A DNA stretch of 64,000 bases from DATHZQ01 sp965216945 (GTDB lineage: Bacteria; Actinomycetota; Acidimicrobiia; Spongiisociales; UBA5794), in assembly GCA_965216945.1 (NCBI GenBank), contig CBDCGU010000003.1, positions 3,348,001 through 3,412,000 on the forward strand, in the 5' to 3' direction. Positions 41,420 through 49,548 of this stretch are shown piece after piece; the stretch's first letter is position 1; each line of letters starts with the position of its first letter. The notes under the pieces are model-generated. The model was not told where the DNA came from, did not search any database, and saw nothing but the letters and a program-made list of their open reading frames with translations. The translations under genes were made by a program, and so were the position numbers.

Positions 41420-41794
41420 TCAATGTCCGGGCGCCGGTTGCCACAGCTCGAACTTGTTGCCTGCGGGATCCCATGCCCACCCGAACCGGCCGTTCTCGTC
41501 CTCGGCCGTGCGCTCGTCGACCCGCACCCCTGCGGCGCGGAGCCGACCCAACAGTCCATCGAGGTCATCGACCCTGTAGTTGAGCATCCACTGCCTGTCG
41601 GACTCTCCGAAATCTTTCCCGTCCGGCGGCAATGCGGCCCACACCGTCTCCCCGCGATGCTCCCCGCCCCAGGTGATCACGACGTAGCCCTCGTCGTCCA
41701 CGGGCAGCCCGAGATGTGTCACGTACCACGCCTGCAGCGTCTCCGGGTCCCCGGTCCGGAAGAAGACCCCGCCGATACCGGTCACCCGCGCCAT
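41420..41794 (-). CDS. VOC-family (glyoxalase-like) protein
   Basis: A 124-residue single-unit vicinal-oxygen-chelate protein. It starts VTGIGGVFFRTGDPETLQAWYVTHLGLPV and ends DENGRFGWAWDPAGNKFELWQP, the paired beta-alpha-beta-beta-beta units typical of this superfamily. A Glu in FELWQP is the expected metal ligand. Such proteins may be lyases, dioxygenases or antibiotic-binding proteins; the substrate is unknown. It is convergent with the lipoprotein gene at 40683. Confidence 0.87.
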   Translation of the reverse strand: MARVTGIGGVFFRTGDPETLQAWYVTHLGLPVDDEGYVVITWGGEHRGETVWAALPPDGKDFGESDRQWMLNYRVDDLDGLLGRLRAAGVRVDERTAEDENGRFGWAWDPAGNKFELWQPAPGH

Positions 41795-41835
41795 GGGTCG
41801 TCTCCTCGGCTTGTGATTGCTTCCGCCACTCTACG

Positions 41836-41867
41836 TGTGAGGCTCGTCCCACGGGACGAGCCTCACA
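41836..41867 (-). terminator. Hairpin after the beta-propeller gene
   Basis: TGTGAGGCTCGTCCC (41836-41850) and GGGACGAGCCTCACA (41853-41867) are exact complements separated by 2 bases, so a stem of about 14 pairs with a small loop forms on either strand. It lies 45 bases downstream of the stop of the minus-strand gene at 41913 and before the VOC gene, the position expected for its terminator. Confidence 0.7.
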
Positions 41868-41912
41868 TCCACCATCGATTGGGCCGCCTGTCCGGATCAG
41901 CCCGCTGCGAAA

Positions 41913-42827
41913 TCAGCGGGCCACGCGGACGATCTCGTACGGCGTGGTGGGGAGGGGCGGGGTGTTGAACTTTGCGTTGACGGCGTAGAGGCTGTCGCCT
42001 TGTTTGGCCGCCGTCGTCGGCACGTCGAACGCCGGGCTGGTCAAGGCAGATACGATCGCACCACTGGAGAGATCGGGAGCGAGAGCGATCTCTGTGATCT
42101 GGTTCTTGCCACCCTCGACGGCGTAGAGCGTGCGGCCCAGCAGCACGAGACCGTCGCCGTTGACAACGGCACCCCCGAGATCGATCGTCGAGGCGACACC
42201 GGTGGCGGGATCCACGGTGTACAGCTCGCCGACGGAGCTGTTCACGATGACGAGGAGACCACCCACCTCTGTGGCCTCGATGCCGTTCGCATTGAACTGA
42301 CCCGGCTCGAATTCGAAGTCCCCGCCGAGCGGGATCGTCGCCCGTGGCCCATCGATTGCGCCTGCGGCGTCCAGGGGCACTGTGTAGATCTGTGGTGCGA
42401 ACGAATCGGTGAAGTAGGCGGCGTCGTGTGTGACGATCACGTCGTTGACGAACCCGAAGGGTGTGAGGCTGACAACGTCGACCGCGGCACCGGTCTGGGC
42501 GTCGTACACGTAGGCGTTGCCGTCCGGGCCACCGGCAACGAAGAGGTACCCGGACCGAGCGTCGAATGACATACCAACGGCGAGCCGGCCGGGAACGCCG
42601 GGAACCAGGATGTCTCCCTCACCGCTGCGGAGATCGCCTTTCCAGATGGCACCATCGGCGAGCGAGCTGGCGTAGACCGCCCGCTGGTCGTCGATGACGA
42701 TGCCTTCGGGAAAGAAGCCATCGGGAAGAGGGATGATGTCGGGGCTCTGCGGGGGCGCCGCCATCGCCGGCGCCGACAAGGCAAGGCCGGCGATGAGCGT
42801 CAGGGCGACGAGCAATGATCTGCGCAC
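41913..42827 (-). CDS. Secreted beta-propeller protein, SMP-30-like
   Basis: A 304-residue exported protein with signal VRRSLLVALTLIAGLALSAPAMAA and a probable cleavage after AMA. The mature part consists of repeated four-stranded blades with motifs such as FFPEGIVIDDQRAVYASSLADGAIW, FVNDVIVTHDAAYFTDSF and GDGLVLLGRTLYAVEGG, typical of six-bladed propellers of the SMP-30/NHL type. The GTG at 42827 is chosen because AGGAGAG lies upstream and the ATG at 42878 would add a polar tail before the signal. Enzyme activity is not evident. Confidence 0.8.
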   Translation of the reverse strand: MRRSLLVALTLIAGLALSAPAMAAPPQSPDIIPLPDGFFPEGIVIDDQRAVYASSLADGAIWKGDLRSGEGDILVPGVPGRLAVGMSFDARSGYLFVAGGPDGNAYVYDAQTGAAVDVVSLTPFGFVNDVIVTHDAAYFTDSFAPQIYTVPLDAAGAIDGPRATIPLGGDFEFEPGQFNANGIEATEVGGLLVIVNSSVGELYTVDPATGVASTIDLGGAVVNGDGLVLLGRTLYAVEGGKNQITEIALAPDLSSGAIVSALTSPAFDVPTTAAKQGDSLYAVNAKFNTPPLPTTPYEIVRVAR

Positions 42828-42906
42828 GATGGCTCTCCTCGGTGAAGGTCCGTTCTGTGTGTGTACGGAAGGCCACACCGATTCGGATCATTTGACATCG
42901 AACGCG

Positions 42907-42937
42907 ATGTGGCCGGGCCTGCGCGGCCCGGCCACAT
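42907..42937 (-). terminator. Hairpin after the beta-helix gene
   Basis: A perfect 13-base-pair stem, ATGTGGCCGGGCC (42907-42919) with GGCCCGGCCACAT (42925-42937), over the loop TGCGC. It is 20 bases beyond the stop of the minus-strand beta-helix gene and before the propeller gene, so it probably ends or attenuates that transcript. Confidence 0.75.
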
Positions 42938-42956
42938 TCTCGTCGATCGCCGGCTG

Positions 42957-45011
42957 TTACGACTCGCAGCTGCCGAGAATCTGGGCCCCGGTTGCCGTGT
43001 GATCATCGATGAAGCTGGCACCGTACGTACCGGTCATGTTCGTGGCACACACACGCACCAGGGTCACGCCACTGGCTTCTTCGCCGAGGTAGAAGCCGTA
43101 GGCCTTCGGGTCCTTCGTCGGCGTCGGCGTGCTGGGCGTTCCACCGACGCCGGCAATCACGTCGTCGACCGTGGCGTTGACCAGCTTGATGTCGGAGGCG
43201 TCCGTGATCACGTCAACGCCGAATGCGGAGCCGTACTCGGTCCGCAGCCCCTCGATCGTGGCAGATTGCAGCGTGGCTCCGTGGGTACCCGAGAAGGAGT
43301 AGCCGCGAACGGTCGAGCCGCCGTAGCCGTACAGCGTGGCGGCCGGGTGTGAGACGCCATTGAGATAGTTGCCGCACAGTCCGGTTCCGGCGCTGCCCAG
43401 ATTCACCAGGCCGTCGACGCTTGTGTTCGTCAGGCGGACGTTCTCGGCAGCATCCATCTTGAAGGCGATGACACCCTTGTTGACGTGGAACATCGAGTCG
43501 CCGTTGCAGAGGTAGCCGGCGTCGATCCGGCCCAGCGTCTCCGACCCGGGCGCACCCTCGACCCAGGCGAGCATGTCTGCCGTGAGGTTGACCCGGCTCA
43601 CGTCGAGCGTCGATCCGTCGAACTCACCGGCAGCCTTGGCCTTTGCGACGAACGCTTGGGCGTTGGCGATGACATTGCCCGTGTACTCGGCCCGCGCCAC
43701 CGCATCGCTGGAGATCGTCACCAGCTCGCCGGTGTCGGGATGGCGGTTCTGCGTCTGGAAGACGGCGCCGACAGGATCGATGGCAGCGGCTCCGCCTGCG
43801 TCCAGGGCCGGGATCTCGTTGATCTGGGCCATCTGATCGATCACGTGCACGTTGCGCAGCGTGACGTCACGTGCCGGCAGCCCGTCCTCGCCCGGTGCGT
43901 GCGGGAAGCCGTTGACGGCAACGCCCAGACCATTGACGAGATACGAGTACGAGTTTCCGTCGAGCAAGCCCGATGCGTTGTGGAACACGGCGTACTCGTC
44001 GGGATGCGCCGCGGAATCGATGATGGCGCGATCTCCGACGATGTTGGGATCGGCGATGATGTCCTCGTGCACGTTGTTGATGGCCTCGATGAGGTCGGCG
44101 CGGATGTCGAGCGCCGTCAACACCTCGCCGTTGACCTCGAGTGTCGTCGTCGATCCATGCCGCACGAGCTCGTTGATGTACAGCTTGATGAACTGTGCAG
44201 ACGAGAAGGTGCCGAGCACCGGAATGTCCTTGCGATTCTCCGCGGTCGAGTTGGAGATGGTCAGACCCTGCACCCCGTTCAGTGCAACGGCGCCCACCTC
44301 GTAGTCCACGAAGTCGACGTTCGAGATCGTGACGTTCTCGTTGCCGTTGCCGTGGATCCCGTGGTGCGAGCTGAGTCCGATCGTTCCGTTGCGAATGACG
44401 ACGTTCTTGGCCGGGTCGATCTCATCGCCGAAATCGGCAGGCCCTTGGCCGCTGAGAAATGGCTGGTCGGCGAGCTCGATCACGGCGAAGAAGCGCTGCA
44501 GCAATGCGTGCTCCGCGCTCTGCTCGATGGTGTAGCCGTTGAGGTCGAGCACCACATCGTCGGCCGAGATGGCGATGGCAGCGAAGAAGCCGACGCCGTA
44601 CGCCGCCGGATCGTACTGGGCCACCATGGGACCGGCGGGCGAGAAGTCATCGGTGCCACCCGGTGCGAACTGGGTGAAGAGGGGGAAGCCTGCGTTGAAT
44701 GCGTCGACCGGCATCGGCCATTGCAGCGCCTCGGCCACCCAGGTCGGAATCTCGCCGCTGTCGACCGCTGCGGTGAGTGCGGCCGGCGAGTTCGGGTTGA
44801 AGCTGATGTCCTCGCCGAGCCGGTAGGTCCCGGGTTTGTCGATGATGTACGTGCCGTACGTGAAGTCGGCGTTGGTGAGCGTTGTCACCGTTGGTCGGTC
44901 GCCGGACGGGCGCGCCGAAGCCGGCACCGCCGCAAGCACGCTGAGCAGCATCGTCGCTGCAAAGAGCGCCGCCAGTAGGCGAACGCGTCCACCACGAACG
45001 AGATTCTTCAT
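42957..45011 (-). CDS. Secreted right-handed beta-helix protein
   Basis: A 684-residue exported protein. Signal peptide: MKNLVRGGRVRLLAALFAATMLLSVLAAVPASA with cleavage after ASA. The mature sequence begins with TYIIDKPGTYRLGEDI, the usual lead-in to parallel beta-helix proteins. It then repeats short rungs with Asn-rich turns, such as VVLDLNGYTIEQ, NVVIRNGTIGLSSHHGIHGNGNENVTISNVDF and GLTISNSTAENR. The last part returns to rungs (VRLTNTSVDGLVN, IKLVNATVDDVIAG). It may bind or cleave polysaccharide, but no catalytic set is clear. Start at ATG 45011 behind AAGGGGG. Confidence 0.82.
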   Translation of the reverse strand: MKNLVRGGRVRLLAALFAATMLLSVLAAVPASARPSGDRPTVTTLTNADFTYGTYIIDKPGTYRLGEDISFNPNSPAALTAAVDSGEIPTWVAEALQWPMPVDAFNAGFPLFTQFAPGGTDDFSPAGPMVAQYDPAAYGVGFFAAIAISADDVVLDLNGYTIEQSAEHALLQRFFAVIELADQPFLSGQGPADFGDEIDPAKNVVIRNGTIGLSSHHGIHGNGNENVTISNVDFVDYEVGAVALNGVQGLTISNSTAENRKDIPVLGTFSSAQFIKLYINELVRHGSTTTLEVNGEVLTALDIRADLIEAINNVHEDIIADPNIVGDRAIIDSAAHPDEYAVFHNASGLLDGNSYSYLVNGLGVAVNGFPHAPGEDGLPARDVTLRNVHVIDQMAQINEIPALDAGGAAAIDPVGAVFQTQNRHPDTGELVTISSDAVARAEYTGNVIANAQAFVAKAKAAGEFDGSTLDVSRVNLTADMLAWVEGAPGSETLGRIDAGYLCNGDSMFHVNKGVIAFKMDAAENVRLTNTSVDGLVNLGSAGTGLCGNYLNGVSHPAATLYGYGGSTVRGYSFSGTHGATLQSATIEGLRTEYGSAFGVDVITDASDIKLVNATVDDVIAGVGGTPSTPTPTKDPKAYGFYLGEEASGVTLVRVCATNMTGTYGASFIDDHTATGAQILGSCES

Positions 45012-45404
45012 CTCAGTTCCCCCTTGCCGCAGGTGCGGCGTCACCCGTCGGCTACGCCGATCGGGACCCCTTCTACTCCCGAGGGAGATCATAGCCCGGC
45101 GAACGTTAAAGAGTGTCGGATTCCCGTCAATGAGTCGATCGGCCTAGAAGGGTGCCAAAAGGCACCGGTCGGGACCCGAACGGCGGGGCGGCGACCTCCA
45201 CACGTCCCCGAGATACTCGGTGCTCGGGTCGGCCCCACCGTTCGGCAGCCGCCCCTTGCCGGAGACGGACTCGAAATGCCTCTGAGCGCGGAGCTATTGC
45301 GCAACCAGCCGATCGCTCGGGTGGATGGCCCACGCTCCCGGGTTGGGCCGCTCTGGAAATCTCAGCACCCAGAGAGTGCCCCAGAGCCTACGATCGGGCT
45401 ACGC
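45012..45404. other. Intergenic region between divergent genes
   Basis: 393 bases without a supported gene. It must hold the promoters of the beta-helix gene (leftward) and the membrane protein gene (rightward). The only clear structure is the hairpin pair at 45151-45245, described separately. Open frames running across it are Arg-rich shadows. Confidence 0.6.
45151..45245. other. Highly structured intergenic element (two adjacent hairpins)
   Basis: Hairpin 1 is GGTGCC-AAAA-GGCACC (45151-45166). Nine bases on, a long rod begins. CCGAACGGCGGGGC (45176-45189) pairs with GCCCCACCGTTCGG (45232-45245) with one mismatch. CGACC (45192-45196) pairs with GGTCG (45227-45231), and CCGAG (45208-45212) pairs with CTCGG (45216-45220) around ATA. 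All stems nest. No gene ends here, so a terminator is unlikely. It could be a 5' untranslated RNA structure, a small RNA, or a DNA-binding palindrome. Confidence 0.45.
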
Positions 45405-45983
45405 ATGGAGCTCATCGCCGACATCCTGTTCGTCTCGGGTTTGGTGCTGCTGCCCGCCGCCGCCGTTGTCGCGGGCGGGTTTGCGTTGGGGTGGCTGGAG
45501 CGATTCCAACCTCCTGCCGGAGAGCGGCCGAACGGGATTGGCCATGCGGTCGCCGCGGTGCCCTACGCCGCGCTCAGCGCGGCAATGGTGCTGGCGCCCG
45601 TGGTGGTTGCCGTCGCTGCTGTGATCGCCGAAGAGCAAGCGGTCGCCTATCTCGCAACCGTGGGGTTTGCGCTCGGTGCGCTTGCGCTGGGTGCCATGGC
45701 GGCGAGCCGGGAAGCTGCCGGGGCGGGGCCCTTGTGGCCGCGCATGCCCGGAGTGATGCTCACGAGTGCCGTTGGCTTCTTCATCGCACTCACGAGCTTT
45801 CTCGGGGGTGCGCTGGCGCGAACCCTGGGGGTGCGCTTCAACGACGGCTGGCGCGTCGTCGTGCCCATCGTGATCGCACTGTTGGTTGGCGGTCTCGGTG
45901 TAGCGGCTCACCGGCGGAGGAGGGCGGACGCTCAGCGGTCGGAGGTCGCCGCCTACGACACTGCGGCTGCTCAGAACGAGTAG
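45405..45983 (+). CDS. Integral membrane protein of unknown function, 192 aa
   Basis: Five hydrophobic helices: residues about 3-30, 50-75, 80-100, 115-135 and 145-165. The short loops end in a charged cytoplasmic tail (AHRRRRADAQRSEVAAYD). No family recognised. The ATG at 45405 directly precedes the first helix, whereas the upstream in-frame codons cross the structured element. The 3' end overlaps the convergent MBL-fold gene by 13 bases. Confidence 0.7.
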   Translation: MELIADILFVSGLVLLPAAAVVAGGFALGWLERFQPPAGERPNGIGHAVAAVPYAALSAAMVLAPVVVAVAAVIAEEQAVAYLATVGFALGALALGAMAASREAAGAGPLWPRMPGVMLTSAVGFFIALTSFLGGALARTLGVRFNDGWRVVVPIVIALLVGGLGVAAHRRRRADAQRSEVAAYDTAAAQNE

Positions 45984-46600
45984 CTCTCGCCCCAGTCGAG
46001 GGTCACCACCTCGATGGCCGAATCTGCGAGCACGGTCTTGGCCAGACCCATCGCCCATCGCCGTCCGCCCGTGTTGGTGTAGAAGTCGTGGATCGGCACC
46101 ACCTGCTGTGGTGCGAGCCTGCGTGCGAAATCGACGGATGCAGTCATGGATCCCCACGGCACCAGCAACGGGAGGGCGAGCACCGGGGCCGAGGCTTCGG
46201 GCTGGTAGCTGTCGCCGGGATGAGTGAAGACGCCTTCGATCGTCCAGGCGCGGTTCGGGGGCTGTGCTCCGGTTGGGATTCGCTCGTGAACGACGTCCTC
46301 GGCGGTCACTCCCGAGGGTGCGTCGGTTGTCGCTGCGATGTCGTGCTGTGCCAGGAGTGCCGTGACGGCAGGGTTGGCGTGCACCGTCACGTCGTCGCCG
46401 CGGTCGACGAGCCATCGGACGAAGGCAGGGCTCACGTGGTCGCCGTGCTCGTGCGTGATGAGGACACGCTGGATGTCCCCGATCTCCTCGACGTCGAACC
46501 GGTCGGATTCCCAGGTATGGAATCCCGGATCGAACAGGGTCGTTCCCTCACCCGTGGTGACGGATACGCAAGAGTCGGTGAGGCGTCTGATCGTCGTCAT
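45971..46600 (-). CDS. MBL-fold metallo-hydrolase, UlaG-like
   Basis: A 209-residue metallo-beta-lactamase-fold hydrolase. The metal-binding THEHGDH motif is in RVLITHEHGDHVSP. The sheet and loop order (TLFDPGFH, VFTHPGDSYQ, VVPIHDFYTNTGG) matches the UlaG / L-ascorbate-6-phosphate lactonase-like branch of small MBL proteins. Metal ligands later in the chain are seen as the His in VFTHPGDS and Asp/His in IHDF. Actual substrate unknown. ATG 46600 starts the fold directly. Confidence 0.87.
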   Translation of the reverse strand: MTTIRRLTDSCVSVTTGEGTTLFDPGFHTWESDRFDVEEIGDIQRVLITHEHGDHVSPAFVRWLVDRGDDVTVHANPAVTALLAQHDIAATTDAPSGVTAEDVVHERIPTGAQPPNRAWTIEGVFTHPGDSYQPEASAPVLALPLLVPWGSMTASVDFARRLAPQQVVPIHDFYTNTGGRRWAMGLAKTVLADSAIEVVTLDWGESYSF

Positions 46601-46665
46601 GGCCGGACCCTATCGGAAAACGACGTCGCCGTGCGCCGGCAGCGTCACCGAGTTTCTGTCGATGC

Positions 46666-46770
46666 TCAGCCTGCGAGAGCGATGGCGATCGAGATCGTGG
46701 CGATCAGCAGCATGAGTGCGACGAGCACCGTCTTCGGCAATCGTTCGATCGAGCGAATCATGTCGAGCAT
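46666..46770 (-). CDS. Small single-helix membrane peptide, 34 aa
   Basis: A short gene with a strong ribosome binding site (GGAGG, 5 bases before the ATG at 46770). The product starts MLDMIRSIERLPKTVLVAL and then has one hydrophobic helix rich in Leu/Ile/Ala ending ALAG, with an amphipathic basic N-terminus. Size and design match the small membrane peptides that modulate transporters or stress responses, but no family is recognised. It is 65 bases upstream of the MBL-fold gene on the same strand and divergent from the ABC exporter. Confidence 0.55.
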   Translation of the reverse strand: MLDMIRSIERLPKTVLVALMLLIATISIAIALAG

Positions 46771-46873
46771 GACGCCTCCCTGTATTCCCCCTGGGCCGCA
46801 GCCCTGTTCCCACCACGCACGGTAGGCGCGATCCGCGGGCAATGGTGGCCGTCGTGGAATGTTTGCCGGAATA

Positions 46874-46889
46874 TGGGTCGATCGACCCA
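46874..46889. promoter_or_regulatory. Perfect 16-base palindrome upstream of the exporter
   Basis: TGGGTCGATCGACCCA is a perfect palindrome in the 204-base gap between the small membrane peptide gene and the ABC exporter, 85 bases before the exporter start. Either a regulator-binding site or a small hairpin; no named regulator can be matched from sequence. Confidence 0.4.
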
Positions 46890-46913
46890 CAGGTGGGGCC
46901 CCGGGCTGCTCAG

Positions 46914-46927
46914 GTAATCCGTATTAC
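46914..46927. promoter_or_regulatory. Inverted repeat at exporter promoter
   Basis: GTAAT-CCGT-ATTAC has perfect 5-base arms in an AT-rich pocket 47 bases before the exporter start. It overlaps a plausible -35 position relative to a TACCAT -10-like box at 46945-46950. The geometry suits a TetR- or MarR-type repressor. No such regulator gene is adjacent, so the identity is unknown. Confidence 0.45.
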
Positions 46928-46974
46928 ACCACGATCCCGTCGGGTACCATCGCGGTGAACGCTGGAGGTGACGC

Positions 46975-48864
46975 ATCTTTCACTCGGGTGGTTGGTGGTC
47001 GTACCTGAGGTACGACGAAGACCAGGACCGGCCGAAACTCGACCGGGCATTGCTGCGCCGCGTCTTGGGCTACGGAGCCCCCTACAAAGGCAAGATCGCA
47101 CTCGTGCTGGCGACGATCGTCGTCATCTCCGGGCTGACGCTGGTACCGCCGCTCATCATGCGCAGCCTCATCGACACCGCCATCCCGAAGGAGGATCTGA
47201 GGATGGTGACGTGGCTGGGGGTCGGCATGGTGGCCGTGCCACTCATCAACGGAGCCGTCGGCGTGCTGCAGCGCTGGGCATCCGCCGCCATCGGCGAGGG
47301 CATCATCTTCGATCTGCGCTGCCAGCTGTACGGGCACCTGCAACGCATGTCCCTGGGATTCTTCACGGCAACCCGAACCGGTGAGCTGATGTCCCGCCTC
47401 AACAACGACGTCGTCGGGGCGCAGCAGGCCGTTACCGGCACCTTCGTGACGCTCGCCTCCAACATCGTCACGACGGTGCTGACGCTCGTCATCATGTTCC
47501 GGATCGAGTGGCGACTGACCCTCCTCGCCGTCGCCATCCTGCCGCTCTTCATCGTCGCCTCCCGCCGGGTCGGCAAGACGTTGCGCGTCATCCGGCGCGA
47601 GCAAATGGAGCACAACGCCGCGATGAGCGCCCACATGCAAGAAACACTGAGCGTCTCCGGTGCGCTCTTGGTGAAGCTCTTCGGGCGCACCCGCGACGAG
47701 GATCAGCGTTTTGCGGTCCATGCAGGCGAAGTGCGCAACCTCGGGGTCCGCCAGGCGACCATCGGCCGCTGGTTCTTCATGGCCCTCGGAGTGATGAGCG
47801 CTCTCGGCTCGGCCCTCGTCTTCTGGTTTGGTGCCGTGTTCGTGATCAACGGCTCGCTGACGATCGGGTCCATCGTGGCGCTGTCCGCCTACCTCGGCAA
47901 TCTCTACGGTCCGATGTCGGCCCTGACCAACGCCCGTGTGGAGTTCGCCACGTCGCTCGTCTCATTCGAGCGGGTGTTCGAGGTGCTGGACATGGAACAC
48001 GACATTGAGGAGTCCGACACTCCCTACCGTCCACAGCAGGTGCGGGGCCACATCGAGCTCGACGGTGTGTGGTTCTCGTATGGGGGCGCCAACGGTCTCG
48101 AGTCGGTGCGTCGCTACGGCTGGAGCGGTGTGACCGAAGGAGAAGACGGACGAGTTCGGCGCGACCCCGAGGGCTGGGCTCTTCAGGACCTGAGTCTCGA
48201 GGTCGCACCCGGCGAGCTGGCGGCGCTCGTCGGACCCAGCGGCGCGGGGAAGACGACGACGACCTATCTCGTGCCCCGTTTGTACGACGCCGATCGCGGC
48301 CGGGTCTTGCTCGACGGGCGCGACGTCCGCGACTACGAGCTGGCGGCGCTGGCAGGCGCCATCGGTGTCGTCACGCAGGAGTCCTACCTGTTCCATGACA
48401 CGATCTCGGCCAACCTGAGGTATGCCAAACCCGATGCGACGGACGACGAGCTACGGGCAGCCGTGGAAGCGGCCAACCTCGGTGAGTTCATCCGTGGCCT
48501 CCCGCAAGGATTCGACACCATCGTCGGCGAACGCGGTTACCGCCTTTCTGGTGGCGAGAAGCAGCGGATGGCCATCGCTCGGGTCATCCTGAAAGACCCG
48601 AGGGTCTTGATCCTGGATGAGGCCACCTCCCATCTCGATGCCCACTCGGAAGCGCTGATCCAGGAGGCGCTCGAGCGGGTGATGCGCAATCGGACATCGC
48701 TCGTGATCGCCCACCGGCTGTCCACGATCCTCGCCGCAGACCGCATCTTCGTGATCGACGGGGGACGTCTCGTCGAGTCGGGCAGCCACGAGGACCTCAT
48801 CGGCCGGGGCGGGCTGTACGCATCGTTGTATCGCACCCAGTTCGCAGTTGGGGTGACACCCTGA
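46975..48864 (+). CDS. ABC exporter, fused permease-ATPase; probable ATC start
   Basis: A 629-residue type IV ABC half-transporter that would dimerise. Six helices occupy residues about 40-340, with the exporter loop FFTATRTGELMSRLNNDV. The NBD has an A-loop tyrosine in VWFSYGG, Walker A GPSGAGKTTTT, Q-loop VVTQESYLF, signature YRLSGGEKQRMAIARV, Walker B VLILDEATSHLD, and H-loop VIAHRLSTIL. About 30 residues (GANGLESVRRYGWSG onward) are inserted before Walker A. The frame is open from 46972 with no ATG, GTG or TTG before TTG 47050. GGAGG (46964-46968) points to ATC 46975, giving IFHSGGWWSYLRYDEDQDRP, which fits the N-terminus usual in this family. The substrate is unknown. Confidence 0.85.
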   Translation: MFHSGGWWSYLRYDEDQDRPKLDRALLRRVLGYGAPYKGKIALVLATIVVISGLTLVPPLIMRSLIDTAIPKEDLRMVTWLGVGMVAVPLINGAVGVLQRWASAAIGEGIIFDLRCQLYGHLQRMSLGFFTATRTGELMSRLNNDVVGAQQAVTGTFVTLASNIVTTVLTLVIMFRIEWRLTLLAVAILPLFIVASRRVGKTLRVIRREQMEHNAAMSAHMQETLSVSGALLVKLFGRTRDEDQRFAVHAGEVRNLGVRQATIGRWFFMALGVMSALGSALVFWFGAVFVINGSLTIGSIVALSAYLGNLYGPMSALTNARVEFATSLVSFERVFEVLDMEHDIEESDTPYRPQQVRGHIELDGVWFSYGGANGLESVRRYGWSGVTEGEDGRVRRDPEGWALQDLSLEVAPGELAALVGPSGAGKTTTTYLVPRLYDADRGRVLLDGRDVRDYELAALAGAIGVVTQESYLFHDTISANLRYAKPDATDDELRAAVEAANLGEFIRGLPQGFDTIVGERGYRLSGGEKQRMAIARVILKDPRVLILDEATSHLDAHSEALIQEALERVMRNRTSLVIAHRLSTILAADRIFVIDGGRLVESGSHEDLIGRGGLYASLYRTQFAVGVTP

Positions 48865-48942
48865 CGGCGTAGCCCTGGGGCTCGATCTCCTCACGGTCGA
48901 TCCACCGTCCCGGCGCCGGGCCCGGTTACCCTGCGGGTCGTG

Positions 48943-49539
48943 ATGGGTGCTCCCAGATATTCGTGGCGCTGGCTCGCCGCGCTGGCCCTGATCGCCGCCG
49001 CCTGCGGAGGGTCGTCGAGTCCGCAGGATTACTTCGCCGACTTGGGCAGCGAGACCCGGGCGTACAACGAGAGTATCGCCCAGCTTCGGGAAGACTACGG
49101 TGCGGCGCTGGACGAGGAGCTGAGCGCCCTCCGTGAGGGCAGCGACTTGACCGACACGGCCGCAGTCGATGCCTACTTCAATCAGGCGAAGGAGGTGGCG
49201 ATCGTGAAGACCGCGGATCTCTTCACGGATACCGGGGCGGAGCTGCGCACGCTGATCGACGCGCTCGACGCCTTGGAACCGCCGGACGGTCTGGTCCCCG
49301 CACACCAGGATGCAGTCGCGGCAGGGGAGGCACTGGCGGCGGCGATGCCGATCACGATCGAGGCCGTTCGAAGCCTGGACTCGATCGAGAACCTGCAGGA
49401 GACGATCGACGCATCACCGTTCACCGTGGCGGCCCAGCGGTTCGGAATCGCGTGCCAGAACCTCGAGGACGCGGCCAAGGGCGCCGGTATCGACGTCGAC
49501 CTCGATTGCCCCGATGGGATAGAGGGCGTCGCCGAGTAG
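48943..49539 (+). CDS. Lipoprotein of unknown function
   Basis: A 198-residue lipoprotein: signal MGAPRYSWRWLAALALIAAACGG with lipobox IAAAC. The mature part is almost wholly helical and acidic (EELSALREGSDLTDTAAVDAYFNQAKEVAIV, TGAELRTLIDALDALEPPDG), with two cysteines near the end that may pair. No family recognised. It lies 78 bases after the exporter and 9 bases before a second lipoprotein gene, so the three may be one transcript. Confidence 0.72.
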   Translation: MGAPRYSWRWLAALALIAAACGGSSSPQDYFADLGSETRAYNESIAQLREDYGAALDEELSALREGSDLTDTAAVDAYFNQAKEVAIVKTADLFTDTGAELRTLIDALDALEPPDGLVPAHQDAVAAGEALAAAMPITIEAVRSLDSIENLQETIDASPFTVAAQRFGIACQNLEDAAKGAGIDVDLDCPDGIEGVAE

Positions 49540-49548
49540 GTTGGGACG

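Noticed and set aside
43485..44978. Plus-strand open frame of 497 codons opposite the beta-helix gene
   Set aside because: Shadow frame without start signal. The minus strand has a good signal peptide, ribosome binding site and repeat structure.
45174..45290. Possible tRNA in the structured intergenic region
   Set aside because: TTCGA-like loops occur, but no T-arm with five pairs, no acceptor stem and no anticodon arm can be built on either strand.
48909..48920. CCCGGCGCCGGG as exporter terminator
   Set aside because: A 12-base GC palindrome with no loop room; common by chance in DNA of this composition.
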